Shown: positions 1 to 5,821 of the stretch, piece by piece
Position numbering within the stretch: the first letter of the stretch is position 1
How the letters are laid out: every line of letters starts with the position of its first letter
DNA from: Dehalococcoidia bacterium
Lineage (GTDB): Bacteria > Chloroflexota > Dehalococcoidia > SZUA-161
Direction: 5' to 3'
NCBI GenBank assembly: GCA_030619685.1
Contig: JAUXAX010000059.1
Location: forward strand, 1 to 13,377
DNA: 13,377 nucleotides
Made by a program: the position numbers and the translations under genes
Notes under the pieces: model-generated
Database searches by the model: none
What the model saw: only the letters and a program-made list of their open reading frames with translations
Told to the model about the DNA's origin: nothing

Positions 1-98
1 CAAGCCTGAACAGGAAGCAAAGAAACACCCTGGTCATACAAAAGTCCATAAAGTTCAATGGCAACAAGTGCGATGTAGCCTGCTGAACTCTCTGGCAC
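1..98 (-). CDS. Partial reading frame running off the left edge, unrecognised
   Basis: Reading leftward from a GTG at 98-96, the frame stays open to the window edge and gives 32 residues beginning MPESSAGYIALVAIELYGLL. The frame is open back to a TAG just upstream of codon TAC/ACA near base 128, so it could also be the continuation of something frameshifted upstream. The peptide is hydrophobic and reads like real protein, but no Shine-Dalgarno site precedes the GTG. It lies in the same direction as, and about 90 bases downstream of, the nitrilase-family gene, so it could be the next gene of that operon. I do not recognise the family. Low confidence that this is an intact gene start. Confidence 0.35.
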   Translation of the reverse strand, partial: MPESSAGYIALVAIELYGLLYDQGVSLLPVQA

Positions 99-187
99 GG
101 CAAAGCACGTGGGGAATGCTGTCTAACAGAACGGGCTGGAATTGAATAGACCATGGCAAAGGAATAGGCCAAGTTGAAGGCGCGGTC

Positions 188-1051
188 TTATCCCCTAATG
201 CGAGTAGGGTCTGCCAACAGGTCAGTGATAACGCCATATAGCTCTGGCCTTCGGTCTTTGAAGATATCCACCTCAAACTCCCCAGGAACGAATACCAGGT
301 GCTTCTCCCTGGCTGTTGCTGGTTCGATATGAGCGTAGAGGATATCTTCCTCATAGGGCTTTCCCTCAGCCAGAGCTATCCCTCCAGCCCAGTGGGCGAT
401 CTTGCTGCGACCGATAAACCTTGAGCCTCGCTCCTCACCAACACGGTTAATGGCAACAACGAAGACCAAGTTCTCAGCGGCTCTTGCCGGGATGATATGC
501 TCCGGGACGAACTCCCTACGCAGAGGCCAGTTCGTAGGGAGAACAATAATATCCGCTCCCTTTAATGCCAGAACCCGTGCGTGTTCGGGAAAATTGATAT
601 CGTAGCAGATGCCCATCCCTATCCTCCCAATCTCGGTCTCACATACCGTAGGAGGCAGGTTGCCATGGTTCACGAAGCGGTCAACCCCGAGATAGGGAAG
701 ATGAACCTTGCGGTACTTGGCGAGCACTCCCCCAGGACCTAGAAGAGCTGCTGCATTGTAGCATTTGCCACCGTCTCTTTCCAACAAGCCGATCACCACA
801 TACACATTCAGTTCCCGGCACACGCCAAGGATTTTCTCGGTGCTGGGGCCGGGGATAGGTTCGCAAAGGGGGAGGGCTTCCTCAAGGCTACTGAATACGT
901 ATCCAGTCAGGGCGCACTCAGGAAAGACAATGAGCCGAGCGCCCTCCCGGGCGGTGGCCTGAATCAGCTCCAGGCATCTTGTCAGGTTCCTATCCTTCTC
1001 AAGGATCTTGGGTTCCATCTGCACCCCAGCAATCTTCAGCTTCTCCTTCAT
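188..1051 (-). CDS. Carbon-nitrogen hydrolase (nitrilase superfamily)
   Basis: The 287-residue protein is a complete single-domain carbon-nitrogen hydrolase, the usual length for the superfamily. The catalytic Glu-Lys-Cys triad is visible: Glu45 in FPECALTGY, Lys115 in YRKVHLPY, and Cys149 in GICYDINFPE. Such enzymes hydrolyse amides, carbamoyl groups or nitriles through a thioimidate or thioester intermediate in the cytoplasm. The sequence does not reveal the substrate; an amidase or N-carbamoyl amidohydrolase activity is more likely than a true nitrilase (family inference). The ATG start is supported by GAGGAGG eight bases upstream (1060-1066). The start overlaps the stop of the upstream acetyltransferase frame in an ATGA, indicating one transcript and translational coupling. 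Expression therefore probably depends on the promoter at 1546-1574. Confidence 0.93.
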   Translation of the reverse strand: MKEKLKIAGVQMEPKILEKDRNLTRCLELIQATAREGARLIVFPECALTGYVFSSLEEALPLCEPIPGPSTEKILGVCRELNVYVVIGLLERDGGKCYNAAALLGPGGVLAKYRKVHLPYLGVDRFVNHGNLPPTVCETEIGRIGMGICYDINFPEHARVLALKGADIIVLPTNWPLRREFVPEHIIPARAAENLVFVVAINRVGEERGSRFIGRSKIAHWAGGIALAEGKPYEEDILYAHIEPATAREKHLVFVPGEFEVDIFKDRRPELYGVITDLLADPTRIRG

Positions 1052-1508
1052 CTCGAGAGCCTCCTCACACTTTCTTGAATGTCATTCAGCTGCATATGGC
1101 GCCTGCCGCAGCCTGAGCAAAACAGGTGCGCTCCCTTGCACCTTTTGTCGCTGCTCAACACGACCCTATAGCATCGCGCCTCTCCAGCCCAGGCCACGGC
1201 ATAATCCATGAGCAGTCTACCGAACCCTCGGCGCCGGTGCCCGTGATCGATGATGGGATTCTCCACCAGGGCCAAGCGCCATGGGAAAGGTTGGGCAGAA
1301 TGAGGAGCACCATGTTGCCTACAACCTCGCCCTGGTATTCGGCAACCAAAAGCTCGTGCTCTGGGGCAGCGCAAATCTCAGCGAAGATCCGCCGGTAATC
1401 ATCTAGAGAAAGGCTCCGGCTCAGCTCAACTTGAGAGGTGGTGATAGCCAATTGGCGGCAAAGCTCTAGGATATGTGGAATATCCTCCTCAGTAGCCAGT
1501 CTAACCAT
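1048..1508 (-). pseudogene. GNAT-family N-acetyltransferase, frameshifted
   Basis: Two overlapping minus-strand frames together make one GNAT acetyltransferase of about 150 residues. The first frame gives MVRLATEEDIPHILEL through LLILPNLSHGA (N-terminal strands and helices). The second frame resumes at about WALVENPIIDHGHRRRGFGRLLM, which contains the acetyl-CoA pyrophosphate-binding motif RRGFG. The switch is at about 1270-1280, where related proteins typically read HGARPWALVEN, so roughly seven bases appear lost (or one base miscalled). Near the C terminus, LFCSGCGRRHMQL also appears to lack the Phe of the usual CGF. The chosen ATG (1508) has GGAG nine bases upstream; the ATG at 1514 is too close to it. 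The stop TGA (1050-1048) overlaps the hydrolase start. Either a true recent pseudogene or an assembly error; substrate unknown. Confidence 0.8.
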
Positions 1509-1545
1509 CACCATCTTCTCCAATACCCGCTTTGCAGGCACGAGT

Positions 1546-1574
1546 AGCATAGAATAGGCTTGGCCGGGTGTCAA
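1546..1574 (-). promoter_or_regulatory. Sigma-70-type promoter of the GNAT-hydrolase operon
   Basis: On the minus strand the -35 box is TTGACA (1574-1569, 6/6). A 17-base spacer separates it from the -10 box TATGCT (1551-1546, 4/6). Transcription would start near 1539, leaving a leader of about 30 bases before the ATG at 1508. A 12-bp perfect palindrome, TCCCAGCTGGGA (1576-1587), abuts the upstream edge of the -35 box and could be an operator. Confidence 0.7.
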
Positions 1575-1840
1575 TTCCCAGCTGGGACTCGGCAACATTG
1601 AACGTTATAGCGGAATGTGACACTCTGCCCAGTGTGGGGGGTCGGACGTTGCCGAGCTGCTGCCCTTGATAGATCGCGCCTGACCCTATATGCTGACGGC
1701 AAGTAGGATAGAGAGGTTCTGGATGGAGCACGCCCTTGTCGAGAGTTGAAATGGGAAATCCCGGTATGAAATATTTTCTCGATCCACTCAATTGCACATT
1801 TTGCCTAATGTTGATTCGTTCAGCCTTATCGTGTTCTCCC

Positions 1841-1869
1841 TTGATTCCAAGGAACAGTGAGCGTAAAAT
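1841..1869 (+). promoter_or_regulatory. Promoter of thiD
   Basis: TTGATT (1841-1846), 17-base spacer, TAAAAT (1864-1869). Transcription would start near 1876, about 63 bases ahead of the thiD ATG. I saw no THI-box (TPP riboswitch) consensus in this leader. The stretch 1599-1840 between the two divergent promoters contains no gene I can support. It does contain a 9-base inverted repeat, CTCGGCAAC (1588-1596) and GTTGCCGAG (1648-1656), which could be chance. Confidence 0.6.
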
Positions 1870-1938
1870 TGGGAGGATGCAATAAAGTTCGAATCTTGCT
1901 TGGCAGTGAGCAGGCAATTGGCTAGTAAGGAAGGAAAA

Positions 1939-2736
1939 ATGAATTACGAAGGCAAGGCACTTACCATAGCAGGCTCTGATTCAGGAGGAGGCGCCGGAAT
2001 ACAAGCGGATCTAAAGACCTTTGCCGCATTTAATGTTTATGGAATGTCGGCAATTACATCGGTGACTGCCCAGAATACTATAGGAGTTATGGCTATTTAC
2101 GATATTACACCGGAGATAGTGGGAAGGCAAATAGAGGCAGTATTGGAAGATATAGGGGTGAATGCTGCTAAAACAGGCATGCTCTCCAATAGCAACATAA
2201 TAGAAACAGTAGTGGACAAGATAAAAAAATACCATCTCGAGAAATTGGTAACTGACCCGGTAATGGTAGCTAAGAGTGGTAGCCCCCTGTTACAGGAGGA
2301 GGCTAAAACTACACTTATAACAAAGCTTTTACCTTTGGTTTATATTGTTACACCAAATATATTCGAAGCAGAAATAATAAGTGGGATCAGTATAAGAAGT
2401 ATTAAAGACGCAGAGAAAGCTGCCACTTTGATTTATAAGAAGGGGCCAAGGAATGTACTGGTGAAGGGTGGCCATCTTTTTGCAAAAAAGGCTATAGACA
2501 TCCTATTTGATGGTAGTGAGTACTATTACTATGAATCTGAGAGGATAGATACCAAGAGTACTCACGGTACAGGGTGTACACTCTCGGCGGCAATAACGGC
2601 GGGGCTAGCTAAAGGTTTGGATGTTCGAGGGGCAATTGAGATTGCCAAAGACTACATGAATAGAGCGATCAGAGACGCGCCGTCTAATATAGGAAAAGGA
2701 CACGGACCTGTATATCATAATGTAAAGCCTATTTGA
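1939..2736 (+). CDS. thiD: Hydroxymethylpyrimidine (phosphate) kinase ThiD
   Basis: 265 residues, the normal ThiD length. ThiD phosphorylates 4-amino-5-hydroxymethyl-2-methylpyrimidine (HMP) and its phosphate to HMP-PP, the pyrimidine half of thiamine. The N-terminal ribokinase-fold signature AGSDSGGGAGIQADLKTF (11-28), the DPVMV segment (107-111), the KGGH segment (176-179) and the C-terminal anion-hole motif HGTGCTLSAAI (209-219, with the catalytic Cys213) are all present. An earlier in-frame ATG at 1900 is rejected because AAGG/AAGG (1927-1934) lies directly ahead of the ATG at 1939 and the family begins here. Its neighbour tenA, 93 bases downstream, releases HMP from damaged thiamine, so the pair forms an HMP salvage unit. 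Codons are A/T-rich (ATA, AAA, TTA), unlike the second TenA gene. Confidence 0.95.
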   Translation: MNYEGKALTIAGSDSGGGAGIQADLKTFAAFNVYGMSAITSVTAQNTIGVMAIYDITPEIVGRQIEAVLEDIGVNAAKTGMLSNSNIIETVVDKIKKYHLEKLVTDPVMVAKSGSPLLQEEAKTTLITKLLPLVYIVTPNIFEAEIISGISIRSIKDAEKAATLIYKKGPRNVLVKGGHLFAKKAIDILFDGSEYYYYESERIDTKSTHGTGCTLSAAITAGLAKGLDVRGAIEIAKDYMNRAIRDAPSNIGKGHGPVYHNVKPI

Positions 2737-2829
2737 TACAGGGCAAGAAATAAGACTAGCACCTAGGCATAGCAGTCAGCCAAGGCTGCAAACCATAAGT
2801 ATCCGAAGTTCGTAAGAAGGAGACTTGCT

Positions 2830-3510
2830 ATGAAAAAAACAAAAATTTCAGAAAGACTGAGAAAAGACGCTGACTCTATATGGAAAGAAATATTTAATCA
2901 TCCCTTTGTTGTAGAGCTCTACAAAGGTACTTTGCCCCTAGAAAAATTTAAGTTCTATGTGCTTCAGGACTATAACTACCTTGTTACTAACATGAAAAAT
3001 CTCGGTATACTATCCTCAAAAGCCGAGTCCGTTGAGGCGATGAGAGAGATGCTTGAAATAGCGCATCTTGAAGCAACGAGTGAATTTGAAAGCTATGAAA
3101 AGCTGCTAAGGGATTTAGGTTACACTATAGAGGACGCCATAAGGATTAAGCCAACGCAGACAAGTATATCTTATGCAAGTTTCCTGTTGGCAACGAGTTC
3201 ATTAAAAACCTTTTGGGAAGGTTTAGCTGCCACTTTGCCATGTTTTTGGAGCTATGAGGAAATAGCCGAATTCCATAAGGATGAGCTTAACGAGAGCAAA
3301 AATAGTCTTTATTTTGAGTGGGCTTCTGTATATCTTACAGAAGCTTATCATGATCTCGTTGATAAAATGAAAGGGCTTTTGGACAATGCTAGTAATATAG
3401 AATATGAGAAACTCAAGGAAGCATTCATCACAGCGAGTAAATACGAATATATGTATTGGAGTATGGCCTATGATATGGAGGAGTGGCTTATTCCGCTGAA
3501 GCAGGAATAA
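2830..3510 (+). CDS. tenA: TenA aminopyrimidine aminohydrolase (thiaminase II)
   Basis: 226 residues, all-helical TENA/THI-4 fold, full family length. TenA hydrolyses aminopyrimidine products of thiamine breakdown to HMP, which ThiD then phosphorylates. The residues that define a catalytic TenA are in place: Asp47 in LQDYNYL, Cys138 in LPCFWSY (so the TenA_C class rather than TenA_E), and Glu206 in YEYMYW. The start is set by AAGGAG (2817-2822), seven bases before the ATG. It follows thiD in the same direction without a visible terminator, so co-transcription is likely. Composition is A/T-rich like thiD and differs from the TenA-like gene downstream. TenA was once named a transcriptional regulator in Bacillus; with the triad intact the enzyme is the better call. 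Confidence 0.92.
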   Translation: MKKTKISERLRKDADSIWKEIFNHPFVVELYKGTLPLEKFKFYVLQDYNYLVTNMKNLGILSSKAESVEAMREMLEIAHLEATSEFESYEKLLRDLGYTIEDAIRIKPTQTSISYASFLLATSSLKTFWEGLAATLPCFWSYEEIAEFHKDELNESKNSLYFEWASVYLTEAYHDLVDKMKGLLDNASNIEYEKLKEAFITASKYEYMYWSMAYDMEEWLIPLKQE

Positions 3511-3529
3511 AATAAGATTAATCCATCCC

Positions 3530-3558
3530 TTGCGCCGAGGATGGTCGGTGCGTATAAT
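3530..3558 (+). promoter_or_regulatory. Internal promoter before the second TenA-like gene
   Basis: A perfect -10 box TATAAT (3553-3558) lies 17 bases after a weak -35 TTGCGC (3530-3535, 3/6), in the 86-base gap between the two TenA-family genes. A start near 3565 would allow the second gene to be expressed independently of thiD-tenA. Confidence 0.5.
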
Positions 3559-3596
3559 AACGCTGCGCGAAGCTTAGGATAGGGGGTGATGGCGCT

Positions 3597-4241
3597 TTGA
3601 AGGCTACGTCTCTGTTAAAGGAAGTGCGGGATTGGTTGGTACCCTTAAACCAGAAGATTTTAGGCCATCCGTACATCAGTGAGGCTGAGAAAGGCACGCT
3701 ACACTTGGACAAGGTTAAGGCCTTTGTGACCAATCAATACTATATCATCAGTCACGACATCAAGAGCCTAGCCTTGATGCTCTCCAGATCGGGGACAAGA
3801 AGGGAGGCAGACTTTTTCAAGAACGTCCTAAACGGGGACGTGGAGGGGTTAAGGCTCCTCGTAAAGCTAGCTGAGTCCCTAGGGTTCTCAGTCCAGGAGC
3901 TGGAGAACTACACCCCGATACCGGAGGCTGTGGCGTACAGCCACTACATGGCAGCGCTGGCTTGCTTTACCTTTCCTGGAGAGCAAGCTATGGCGCTGAT
4001 CGTGAACCTACCGGTATGGGGTTCGAATTGCGGCAAGCTGTCAAAGGCTCTGAGGGAGAGGTACGGAATCGATGAGACCGGCTTCCTAGATATCTTTGCG
4101 TCGCCTATGGAGGAGGCCGAGAAGGAAGCTCTGCAGCTGATGGAGGGGTATCTCCCGGCGAGAAGAGAGCACATGAAGAGGGCAGCGCAGCTCATACAGG
4201 CATATGAGCTGATGTTCTGGGACGGCATCTATGAGAAGTAG
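3597..4241 (+). CDS. Divergent TenA/PqqC-family protein, likely altered catalysis
   Basis: 214 residues with the same helical plan as the upstream TenA (LDKVKAF, LPVWGSN, AYELMFWDG segments). The catalytic set has changed when aligned to the neighbour: Asp47 is replaced by Gln47, the Cys of LPCFW becomes Val140 in LPVWG, and only the C-terminal Glu204 (YELMFW) is kept. Cys145 lies nearby in GSNCGKL. It may still bind a pyrimidine or related ligand, or act on another substrate within the heme-oxygenase-like fold; function is unknown. Start: no ATG or GTG is usable in frame, and TTG at 3597 follows AGGGGGTGAT (3581-3590), nearly complementary to the 16S rRNA tail. The overlapping ATG at 3589 stops after three codons. 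Composition is clearly higher in G+C than thiD and tenA, arguing for a separate origin rather than a recent duplication. Confidence 0.82.
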   Translation: MKATSLLKEVRDWLVPLNQKILGHPYISEAEKGTLHLDKVKAFVTNQYYIISHDIKSLALMLSRSGTRREADFFKNVLNGDVEGLRLLVKLAESLGFSVQELENYTPIPEAVAYSHYMAALACFTFPGEQAMALIVNLPVWGSNCGKLSKALRERYGIDETGFLDIFASPMEEAEKEALQLMEGYLPARREHMKRAAQLIQAYELMFWDGIYEK

Positions 4242-4348
4242 AGGTTTGTATGTTAGAGGGCAGCAGTGCGATGGCATAAGCCGTTTCAATGCCTCAGGCT
4301 ATCCTCGCCCTCCATTGGCCCGGCTTGGCCGGATGTACATGCACGATT

Positions 4349-4561
4349 CTAGCTGCTCTCCCCAGCGAGCCTGACATTCGCTGCATTCATCCCTTTGGCT
4401 GTGCGTGTCACCTCAAACTCGATCTCTTGGCCTTCTGTGAGCGACTCGTAGGCTACTCCCTGCAGGTCATTGCGGTGAAAGAAGAGGTCCTGCCCCTCCT
4501 CTGTCTTGATGAAGCCGTACCCACGGTCTGCAATCAGCCTCCTGATAGTACCCTTAGCCAT
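4349..4561 (-). CDS. Cold-shock domain protein
   Basis: 70 residues, a single five-strand cold-shock domain, the same size as CspA. RNP-1 is GYGFI (14-18) and RNP-2 is DLFFHR (25-30), the aromatic surfaces that hold single-stranded RNA or DNA. The usual KWFN after strand one is replaced by RRLI (7-10), so the family Trp is missing, which may alter stacking. It likely acts as an RNA chaperone or translation helper. The ATG is preceded by AAAGGTGATC. The gene is convergent with the TenA-like gene (107 bases between stops); a small CCGGC-TTG-GCCGG hairpin (4320-4332) sits in the gap but has no T-run. It has its own strong promoter and a structured leader of about 87 bases. Confidence 0.93.
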   Translation of the reverse strand: MAKGTIRRLIADRGYGFIKTEEGQDLFFHRNDLQGVAYESLTEGQEIEFEVTRTAKGMNAANVRLAGESS

Positions 4562-4601
4562 CTGTGATCACCTTTCTAGTTTGCGCCAGCCCCTCTCAGT
4601 G

Positions 4602-4633
4602 CGCCTGAATAGGCTCATGTTGTCGCTCAGGCG
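4602..4633 (-). promoter_or_regulatory. Hairpin in the cold-shock gene leader
   Basis: In the transcript, CGCCTGA (4633-4627) pairs perfectly with TCAGGCG (4608-4602) around an 18-base loop. The hairpin lies between the predicted transcription start (about 4648) and the ribosome binding site (about 4568-4577). Leader structures that change with temperature are known for CspA-type mRNAs, but no such role is shown here. Confidence 0.5.
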
Positions 4634-4654
4634 TACATGGCTTCCTGCGCTAAA

Positions 4655-4683
4655 AGTATATACCGACCTTCATCGGCTGTCAA
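4655..4683 (-). promoter_or_regulatory. Near-consensus promoter of the cold-shock gene
   Basis: On the minus strand: TTGACA (4683-4678, 6/6), 17-base spacer, TATACT (4660-4655, 5/6). The spacer contains CCGA...TCGG half-sites (CCGATGAAGGTCGG) that could be an operator. It predicts a start near 4648. Confidence 0.8.
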
Positions 4684-4862
4684 CCTGAGTGGAGCATTAA
4701 GGGGTAAGCCTGTGGTGCAGGCGGACGAGTGCCTGTGTGGCTACTGCGGCGACGCGCTTAAAACTATCCCCTCTTTTGGGTTACTATGTAACAATTAGCC
4801 ATTTTGTGCAAGGCAAGCACACAAAAGAGCTGCCTATCTCGTGTGCTGGTTAGCCAAAATTA

Positions 4863-4891
4863 TGGACACAGGACATGCTTTGGCGTATAAT
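4863..4891 (+). promoter_or_regulatory. Strong promoter of the PspC-domain gene
   Basis: TGGACA (4863-4868, 5/6), 17-base spacer, TATAAT (4886-4891, 6/6). A start near 4898 leaves a leader of about 30 bases. This argues against the upstream in-frame ATG at 4841, which would precede the promoter. The stretch 4690-4860 ahead of it shows only small hairpins (GCCTG/CAGGC at 4708-4722, TTTTGTG/CACAAAA at 4802-4826) and no supported gene. Confidence 0.8.
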
Positions 4892-4927
4892 TGCTGCCAA
4901 CATTGGTTAGGTGCATGGGAGGACACC

Positions 4928-5122
4928 ATGGCGAAGAAGCTATATCGCAGTCGAACTGATCGGAAGATATGGGGAGTGTGTGGTGGTCTGGCAAAGTACT
5001 TCGGCATAGATCCCACTACTGTTCGGGTAATCGCCATAGTGTCGATATTCGTTACAGGGTTAGGTATCATAGCCTACATAGTTATGGCTATCGTCGTTCC
5101 CCTGGAAAGCTCAGAAGTATAA
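4928..5122 (+). CDS. PspC-domain small membrane protein
   Basis: 64 residues. The first half, [19 protein letters not shown] followed by [12 protein letters not shown], is the diagnostic PspC signature. The second half (about 32-58) is one hydrophobic membrane segment ending in VVPLE. In enterobacteria PspC is an inner-membrane sensor of envelope stress; stand-alone short PspC proteins are widespread, and their partners here are unknown because no pspA or pspB is in the window. The ATG at 4928 is chosen because GGGAGG (4917-4922) lies five bases upstream and the promoter predicts transcription from about 4898. The gene is monocistronic: its own promoter is in front and an 11-bp hairpin follows its stop. 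Confidence 0.93.
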   Translation: MAKKLYRSRTDRKIWGVCGGLAKYFGIDPTTVRVIAIVSIFVTGLGIIAYIVMAIVVPLESSEV

Positions 5123-5145
5123 GTCATCAGCGGAAATACTATCCA

Positions 5146-5177
5146 AGGCCAGCAGGCCCTCAATGACCTGCTGGCCT
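5146..5177 (+). terminator. Hairpin terminator-like element after the PspC gene
   Basis: AGGCCAGCAGG (5146-5156) pairs perfectly with CCTGCTGGCCT (5167-5177) around a 10-base loop, starting 23 bases after the PspC stop. There is no clear T-run after either arm, so it is a strong RNA hairpin that may end or protect the transcript rather than a textbook intrinsic terminator. Confidence 0.55.
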
Positions 5178-5209
5178 GCCGTTCTTGGGCGCTTTGCCCC
5201 TGAAAATGA

Positions 5210-5602
5210 TCAGCGCTTGGCTGGGTTCAACGCTGGCACAAAGCCAATAACTCCACCCACGAGGAACCTGAAGAAAAAAGCCCGCTGACTATTCTCGTCG
5301 TCCACTTGCCTCCTGCTGCTCGGTCCTGCGCCTCTTGCGCAGGCGAAGGAAAACCAGCAACCCCACTGTAAGGTTTCTACCACACCTGTGGGCCAAAGTC
5401 AATCTCTTTGCCTTCCTAGCCACCGTAGCGCCACAGCACTCCGCTGTAGGAATTCACAGTAGTGGCTTCCATCGCCACTGGTTCCTCTGATACCACTCTA
5501 TAGACTCGATACAACTTAGGTGGTTAGGCCGACAGTTGCAAGTGCGAGTATGTCCAATATTGATTTTGGTGCGCTGGGAACTTCCCACGGATGCAAATTC
5601 AC
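5210..5602 (-). pseudogene. Possible decayed minus-strand genes (overlapping short frames)
   Basis: Four short minus-strand frames follow each other with overlapping ends and each reads like protein. 5602-5516 gives MNLHPWEVPSAPKSILDILA plus a few residues. 5523-5416 contains RVVSEEPVAMEATTVNSYSG. 5423-5289 has a hydrophobic stretch followed by an Arg-rich tail, LTVGLLVFLRLRKRRRTEQQ. 5305-5210 starts at a GTG preceded by AGGAGG and gives MDDENSQRAFFFRFLVGGVI then GFVPALNPAKR. The last resembles the charged-plus-hydrophobic N terminus of a Rieske-type or similar anchored protein, and the third resembles the cytoplasmic tail of a membrane protein. Choosing frames freely can produce plausible peptides by chance, so this is tentative. 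A perfect hairpin, CCTGCGC/GCGCAGG (5325-5343), falls in the Arg-rich part. Confidence 0.3.
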
Positions 5603-5690
5603 TCACGACCCGGCCCTCACAGTAACTGTCGTCGCCTGCCCAGGCCACCTGTGGCGTTGTTGGCGTCTACCCAACCTCCACTGTTGCTTC

Positions 5691-5719
5691 TTGACAACGC
5701 GTCTCCAATGTGTTAGCTT
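5691..5719 (+). promoter_or_regulatory. Promoter of the cysteine synthase gene
   Basis: TTGACA (5691-5696, 6/6), 17-base spacer, TAGCTT (5714-5719, 3/6), with the -10 preceded by TGT (extended -10). The core TGTGTTA (5709-5715) recurs in two promoters downstream. A start near 5726 leaves a leader of about 96 bases. Confidence 0.5.
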
Positions 5720-5753
5720 CTCGTTGTCTACTCGGACAGCAATCTCGGAAGAG

Positions 5754-5776
5754 CATGCCTGTGCTTCATGGGCATG
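5754..5776 (+). promoter_or_regulatory. Leader hairpin before cysM
   Basis: CATGCCT (5754-5760) can pair with GGGCATG (5770-5776), six Watson-Crick pairs plus one wobble, around a 9-base loop. It lies about 45 bases before the GTG start. I saw no T-box or known riboswitch consensus. Confidence 0.3.
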
Positions 5777-5821
5777 TAAATGTCAGTGAGTCTCTACTCC
5801 GGCTCCATATGGGAGGCTGTA

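Noticed and set aside
1501..1917. 138-codon minus-strand open frame across the thiD-GNAT gap
   Set aside because: It overlaps the GNAT start and both divergent promoters, has no ribosome site, and its peptide shows no domain-like pattern.
1900..1938. Upstream ATG extending thiD by 13 residues
   Set aside because: The ribosome binding site is at 1927-1934, inside the extension, and the ThiD family begins at the later ATG.
1876..1938. TPP riboswitch ahead of thiD
   Set aside because: The leader is only about 63 bases and the CTGAGA and ACCTGA-type conserved elements are absent.
4253..4332. Hairpins between the TenA-like and cold-shock genes as a bidirectional terminator
   Set aside because: CCGGC/GCCGG is only five pairs and GAGGGC/GCCCTC spans a long loop; neither has a T-run.
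4681..4800. Cys-rich mini-frame (ECLCGYCGDAL) behind AGGGG, about 25 codons from GTG
   Set aside because: Too short, no family match, and located in a promoter region; probably chance.
4802..4826. TTTTGTG/CACAAAA hairpin as a terminator
   Set aside because: No upstream gene in either direction needs it and no T-run follows on either strand.
5520..5789. 89-codon plus-strand frame ahead of cysM
   Set aside because: It covers the cysM promoter and leader and has no ribosome site.
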